The notes under the pieces were generated by a model. The model ran no database searches, had not been told where the DNA came from, and was given only the letters and a program-made list of their open reading frames with translations. The position numbers and the translations under genes are program-made. Of a DNA stretch of 64,000 bases, positions 61,408-64,000 are shown piece after piece; the first letter of the stretch is position 1; each line of letters opens with the position of its first letter. Source of the DNA: UBA10649 sp965227045 (GTDB lineage: Bacteria; Actinomycetota; Actinomycetes; S36-B12); contig OZ245718.1 in assembly GCA_965227045.1 (NCBI GenBank), positions 806,001 to 870,000 on the forward strand, read 5' to 3'.

Positions 61408-62042
61408 TCGGCCAGCCACTCGATCAACGGGCGCAACGCCCGCCAGTCCGCTCTCACCATCGCCAGCGCCTTGCGCGTACCCAATGACGCGTCCACCGAG
61501 TACGTCCGACCCGCCGTCAGTTGTCGATTGCGCAACAGCCCGATGCGCGGATTGTCGGCCTCGTAGCCGCGGGGTCTGGTCTTCACCGGATTGCCCTGCA
61601 CGGTGAACCGCCGTCCTAGCGAGGCGACGATGCGCTCGAGCTCGGATCCCACTGGCCCGTCGACACTCTCGCGGTATCGCGCGATCTGCTGCCCCTGAGG
61701 CGCGTACCAGCCGCCCGCAACCATCAGGCCCGCCGAGGAGACCTGCACGTAGTAGACGATCGCATCCTCGACCTGCACGACGGCACCTTGGTGATCCTTG
61801 ATCGGTGTCTTGTCCTTACTGAAGCGTGCGTCGCGATACGGCCGGAATACGTGCGGAGTGCCGAACTCCTCGGAGAGCTCGGCGAGCAGGTCGTCCAGCG
61901 GCTCGCGCACCACTTGCAGGTACTCGGCCTTGTGCTCGTTCCACCACGGTCGCGTGTTGTTCGCGCTCAGCGCGTCGTAGAACTCGAACGCCTCACTCGG
62001 GAAGCCCGCAAACCGTCCTGCCGCGTTCGCCATGGAACGCAT
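61368..62042 (-). CDS. DUF2461 (TIGR02453) family protein
   Basis: A 224-residue cytoplasmic protein. The family pattern is clear: FPSEAFEFYDALSANNTRPWWNEHKAEY, FRPYRDARFSKDKTPIKDHQGA, YYVQVSSAGLMVAGGWY and the C-terminal RPRGYEADNPRIGLLR. The family is widespread and uncharacterised. The start could be the ATG at 62042 or the one at 62033. It is divergent from the GH125 gene with 36 bases between them. Confidence 0.88.
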   Translation of the reverse strand: MRSMANAAGRFAGFPSEAFEFYDALSANNTRPWWNEHKAEYLQVVREPLDDLLAELSEEFGTPHVFRPYRDARFSKDKTPIKDHQGAVVQVEDAIVYYVQVSSAGLMVAGGWYAPQGQQIARYRESVDGPVGSELERIVASLGRRFTVQGNPVKTRPRGYEADNPRIGLLRNRQLTAGRTYSVDASLGTRKALAMVRADWRALRPLIEWLADYVGPATDPSLDD

Positions 62043-62078
62043 GATCGCACTGCCGACGCCGTGTGGGAGCCTGTCACG

Positions 62079-63374
62079 GTGGCTCACCTTCCCGGCACCG
62101 CGGTAGCCGTTCCCGGATCTGTCCTCGCACTGGTGGACCAGCTGGCAGACCTCGCCCCGAAGGATCGAAGCGAGCGCGTTCGCCGGGCCATCGGCAGGCT
62201 GTTCGACGACGCGCTGCGACGACTGGACGACGGCACGGTGTGCGTGCTCACCGGAGACATCCCGGCGATGTGGCTGCGCGACTCCACGTGGCAGGTGCGA
62301 CCCCTGCTCGCCGCAGCGGCGAACGATGAACAAACGGCGGCGCTGATCGCAGACGTCTCTCGGCGGCAAGCCCAGTGCGTCCTGATCGACCCCTACGCGA
62401 ACGCGTTCAATCCCGAGCCCAGCGGCAAGGGCTGGTCGAGCGACTTCGCGGACCAGAGTCCGTGGGTGTGGGAACGCAAGTACGAGTTGGACTCCCTGAC
62501 GTCGTTCCTCGATCTGGCGCTTCGACTCCACGACGTCACCGGGCACTCCAGCCATCTCGACGAGTCATTCTTCGCGGCCGCGAACTCCGCGATCGGAGTC
62601 ATCGACCACGAGCGTCGACACGACCCGAGGACCTACCACATGCACAGGCGCCTAGCGCGAAAGTCCGACTCGCTGTCGCACGAAGGCCGCGGCGCACCCG
62701 TCGCGTTCACAGGGATGAGCTGGTCAGGGTTCCGTCCAAGCGACGACGCGTGCGAGTTCGGCTACCTCGTGCCCGCGAACGCGCACGCGGCCGTCGTCCT
62801 TCGCAAGTTCGCGGCGCTCGACGACTCGATCTATGCCGACGCACCAGCGAAGGAGCAGGCGCTTGCGCTCGCCGTGGGAATCGACGCCGGCATTCGTCAG
62901 CACGCGGTCGTCGGAGCGCCGAACGAGACGATGCTCGCCTACGAGGTCGACGGACTCGGGGGCCGACTGCTCATTGACGACGCCAACGTCCCGAGCCTGC
63001 TGTCGCTGCCGTATCTGGGCTGGTGCACACCGGATGACCCGCTGTACATACGCACGCGTCAGTTCGCGATGAGCCCAGCCAACCCGTGGTTCGTCGAGGG
63101 TCGCGCGGCATCGGGAGTCGGAAGCTCGCATACCGCGAAGGGGCGCGTCTGGCCCTTAGCGATTGCCGTCGCGGCGCTGACCTCGCAGGACTCCGACGAT
63201 GTGCACGTTGCGCTGGACCTGCTGGAGCGCACCGACGCGGGCACCGGTCGCATGCACGAGGCCTTCGATGCCAATCGACCGGAACGCTTCACGCGCAGCT
63301 GGTTCGCGTGGGCAGACATGACCTACGTGCACCTTGCACTGCGCTCGGTCGGCCTGAGCGGCCCGGCCGACTAA
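62079..63374 (+). CDS. Glycoside hydrolase family 125 (exo-alpha-1,6-mannosidase type)
   Basis: A 431-residue (alpha/alpha)6-barrel protein (formerly DUF1237). Family features are TGDIPAMWLRDSTWQVRP, FNPEPSGKGW, WERKYELDSL, FRPSDDACEFGYLVPAN and ANPWFVEGRAASGVGSSHT. Characterised GH125 enzymes are inverting exo-alpha-1,6-mannosidases. No signal peptide is seen, so it should act in the cytoplasm, perhaps on imported manno-oligosaccharides. I chose the GTG at 62079 after a GGGAG site; a GTG at 62061 is also possible. It overlaps the next gene by 4 bp, tail to tail. Confidence 0.88.
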   Translation: MAHLPGTAVAVPGSVLALVDQLADLAPKDRSERVRRAIGRLFDDALRRLDDGTVCVLTGDIPAMWLRDSTWQVRPLLAAAANDEQTAALIADVSRRQAQCVLIDPYANAFNPEPSGKGWSSDFADQSPWVWERKYELDSLTSFLDLALRLHDVTGHSSHLDESFFAAANSAIGVIDHERRHDPRTYHMHRRLARKSDSLSHEGRGAPVAFTGMSWSGFRPSDDACEFGYLVPANAHAAVVLRKFAALDDSIYADAPAKEQALALAVGIDAGIRQHAVVGAPNETMLAYEVDGLGGRLLIDDANVPSLLSLPYLGWCTPDDPLYIRTRQFAMSPANPWFVEGRAASGVGSSHTAKGRVWPLAIAVAALTSQDSDDVHVALDLLERTDAGTGRMHEAFDANRPERFTRSWFAWADMTYVHLALRSVGLSGPAD

Positions 63375-63751
63375 CGCGCGAAGTACATCCGCGCGCGCTG
63401 CGTGTACAGCAGGCCCAGCACGATCAGCGCGAGGAAGATCTGCACCAGTGCCGTCAGCCACAGGCCGTGACCGGCGCTGGAGATCCACACCCACAGTGCG
63501 GAGATGATCGACAAGATCGCGACGATCGATACGAGGAAGCGCGACCCTCGGCCACCGCGCGCGATGCCGCGAGCGACGAGCACGTAGATCAGTCCAATGA
63601 CGATCATCGACAGCGCCGCCGCAATGCTGAGGCCGGTCTCGTCACGATCGAACAGCCGCAGGACTCCCAGGACGATCGAGTACAGACCGGTGAGGATGAT
63701 CACCAAGAAGACGATCGTCACCCCGAACGGCCGAGGACCCTTGTCGTTCAT
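63371..63751 (-). CDS. Four-helix membrane protein of unknown function
   Basis: A 126-residue protein with four hydrophobic helices (about 9-30, 41-61, 70-92 and 95-115) and a short basic C-terminus. There is no motif that I recognise. The N-terminus MNDKGPRPFGV is cytoplasmic by the positive-inside rule. It is convergent with the GH125 gene and divergent from the YbaK-type gene. Confidence 0.7.
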   Translation of the reverse strand: MNDKGPRPFGVTIVFLVIILTGLYSIVLGVLRLFDRDETGLSIAAALSMIVIGLIYVLVARGIARGGRGSRFLVSIVAILSIISALWVWISSAGHGLWLTALVQIFLALIVLGLLYTQRARMYFAR

Positions 63752-63831
63752 GCTTACCTCCGGTTGGCGAGCCCCCGCGGCTCGTGACGGAGCCTAGACC
63801 CGCGCGTGCCTCCTGCGGGGCTGCTACGCCG

Positions 63832-63837
63832 TAGCCT
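63832..63837 (+). promoter_or_regulatory. Candidate -10 element for leaderless YbaK-type gene
   Basis: TAGCCT, 7 bases before the ATG at 63845. Confidence 0.4.
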
Positions 63838-63844
63838 TCAGACC

Positions 63845-64000
63845 ATGACCGAACGAACCGAACAACAGTCCGTCATCAGGGTGCGCGAAGCACTGGCGAG
63901 CCTCGGGGCGCAAGGCGAGGTGCGCGCCCTCGACGACAGCGCTCGCACGGCGGCAGAGGCCGCCGCCGCGCTCGGCATCGAGGTCGGCCAGATCGCGAAC
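63845..64000 (+). CDS. YbaK/prolyl-tRNA editing domain protein, N-terminal part (cut by window edge)
   Basis: The first 52 residues of a YbaK-fold protein, ending DSARTAAEAAAALGIEVGQIAN at the window edge. This segment is the family's conserved start of the tRNA-deacylase domain. It is different from the complete deacylase at 12261-12755. Substrate and C-terminal features are outside the window. Confidence 0.8.
   Translation, partial: MTERTEQQSVIRVREALASLGAQGEVRALDDSARTAAEAAAALGIEVGQIAN

Noticed and set aside
1..64000. tRNA genes or phage/insertion-sequence remnants
   Set aside because: A visual scan for tRNA arms, transposase motifs and terminal inverted repeats gave no convincing candidate; a covariance-model or transposase search was not possible here.

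Overview
The window is chromosomal DNA from a high-GC actinobacterium (Actinomycetota). The evidence is the uniformly GC-rich third codon positions, frequent GTG starts, and many genes with a TAnnnT -10 element only 5-8 bases before the start codon (leaderless mRNAs). Typical actinobacterial families are also present: HGxxPAAW, the Trp-associated membrane protein, TIGR03085, DUF222/HNH, DUF3040, SAV_6107 HEPN, SepF and DivIVA. MurE carries the DNPR motif, so the wall should contain meso-diaminopimelate. I could not fix the genus. No rRNA, tRNA, CRISPR array or complete insertion sequence was seen.

Layout. 1-1142: the start of a sensor kinase and its OmpR-type regulator. 1224-11552: amino-acid biosynthesis on the minus strand (hisD-hisC-hisB-hisH-hisA-hisF and hisI-trpE-Trp membrane protein-HGxxPAAW). 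The two blocks are separated by a MocR-type regulator, a divergent 81-residue ORF and a TIGR03085 protein. 11575-20574: LON-domain protein, YbaK-type deacylase, membrane protein, dnaE, an RluD-type synthase, lspA, a frameshifted DUF222/HNH gene and a DksA/TraR protein with a long Lys-Ala-Pro tail. 20773-23907: ileS. 23914-42374: a nearly complete division and cell-wall (dcw) cluster on the minus strand, in transcription order mraZ, a 54-codon membrane ORF, rsmH, ftsL, ftsI, murE, murF, mraY, murD, ftsW, murG, murC, ftsQ, ftsZ, pgeF, yggS, sepF, yggT, divIVA. Most junctions are ATGA or GTGA overlaps, so the genes look translationally coupled. The mraZ promoter carries four 10-bp-spaced GTGG boxes.

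42571-63751 is more accessory. It holds a secreted Cys-rich protein, a Gly-Ser repeat protein, rmuC, a HelD-type motor, a DUF4349 lipoprotein, an exported hydrolase fused to an ABC ATPase with its permease, and two secreted paralogs sharing an I78-inhibitor-like domain. These are followed by an RDD protein, a repeat protein, a MaoC hydratase, a MoxR-DUF58-transglutaminase operon, DUF3040, a HEPN-dinB operon behind a perfect LexA-type palindrome, DUF2461, a GH125 mannosidase and a membrane protein. A second YbaK-type gene runs off the right edge.

The most interesting signals are: (i) the SOS-type palindrome inside an 18-codon leaderless ORF ahead of HEPN-dinB; (ii) the hydrolase-TM-ABC ATPase fusion; (iii) a 13-bp inverted repeat holding both -10 elements and the overlapping start codons of the MocR gene and the 81-residue ORF; (iv) the MraZ-box array; and (v) several unfamiliar small or repetitive proteins.
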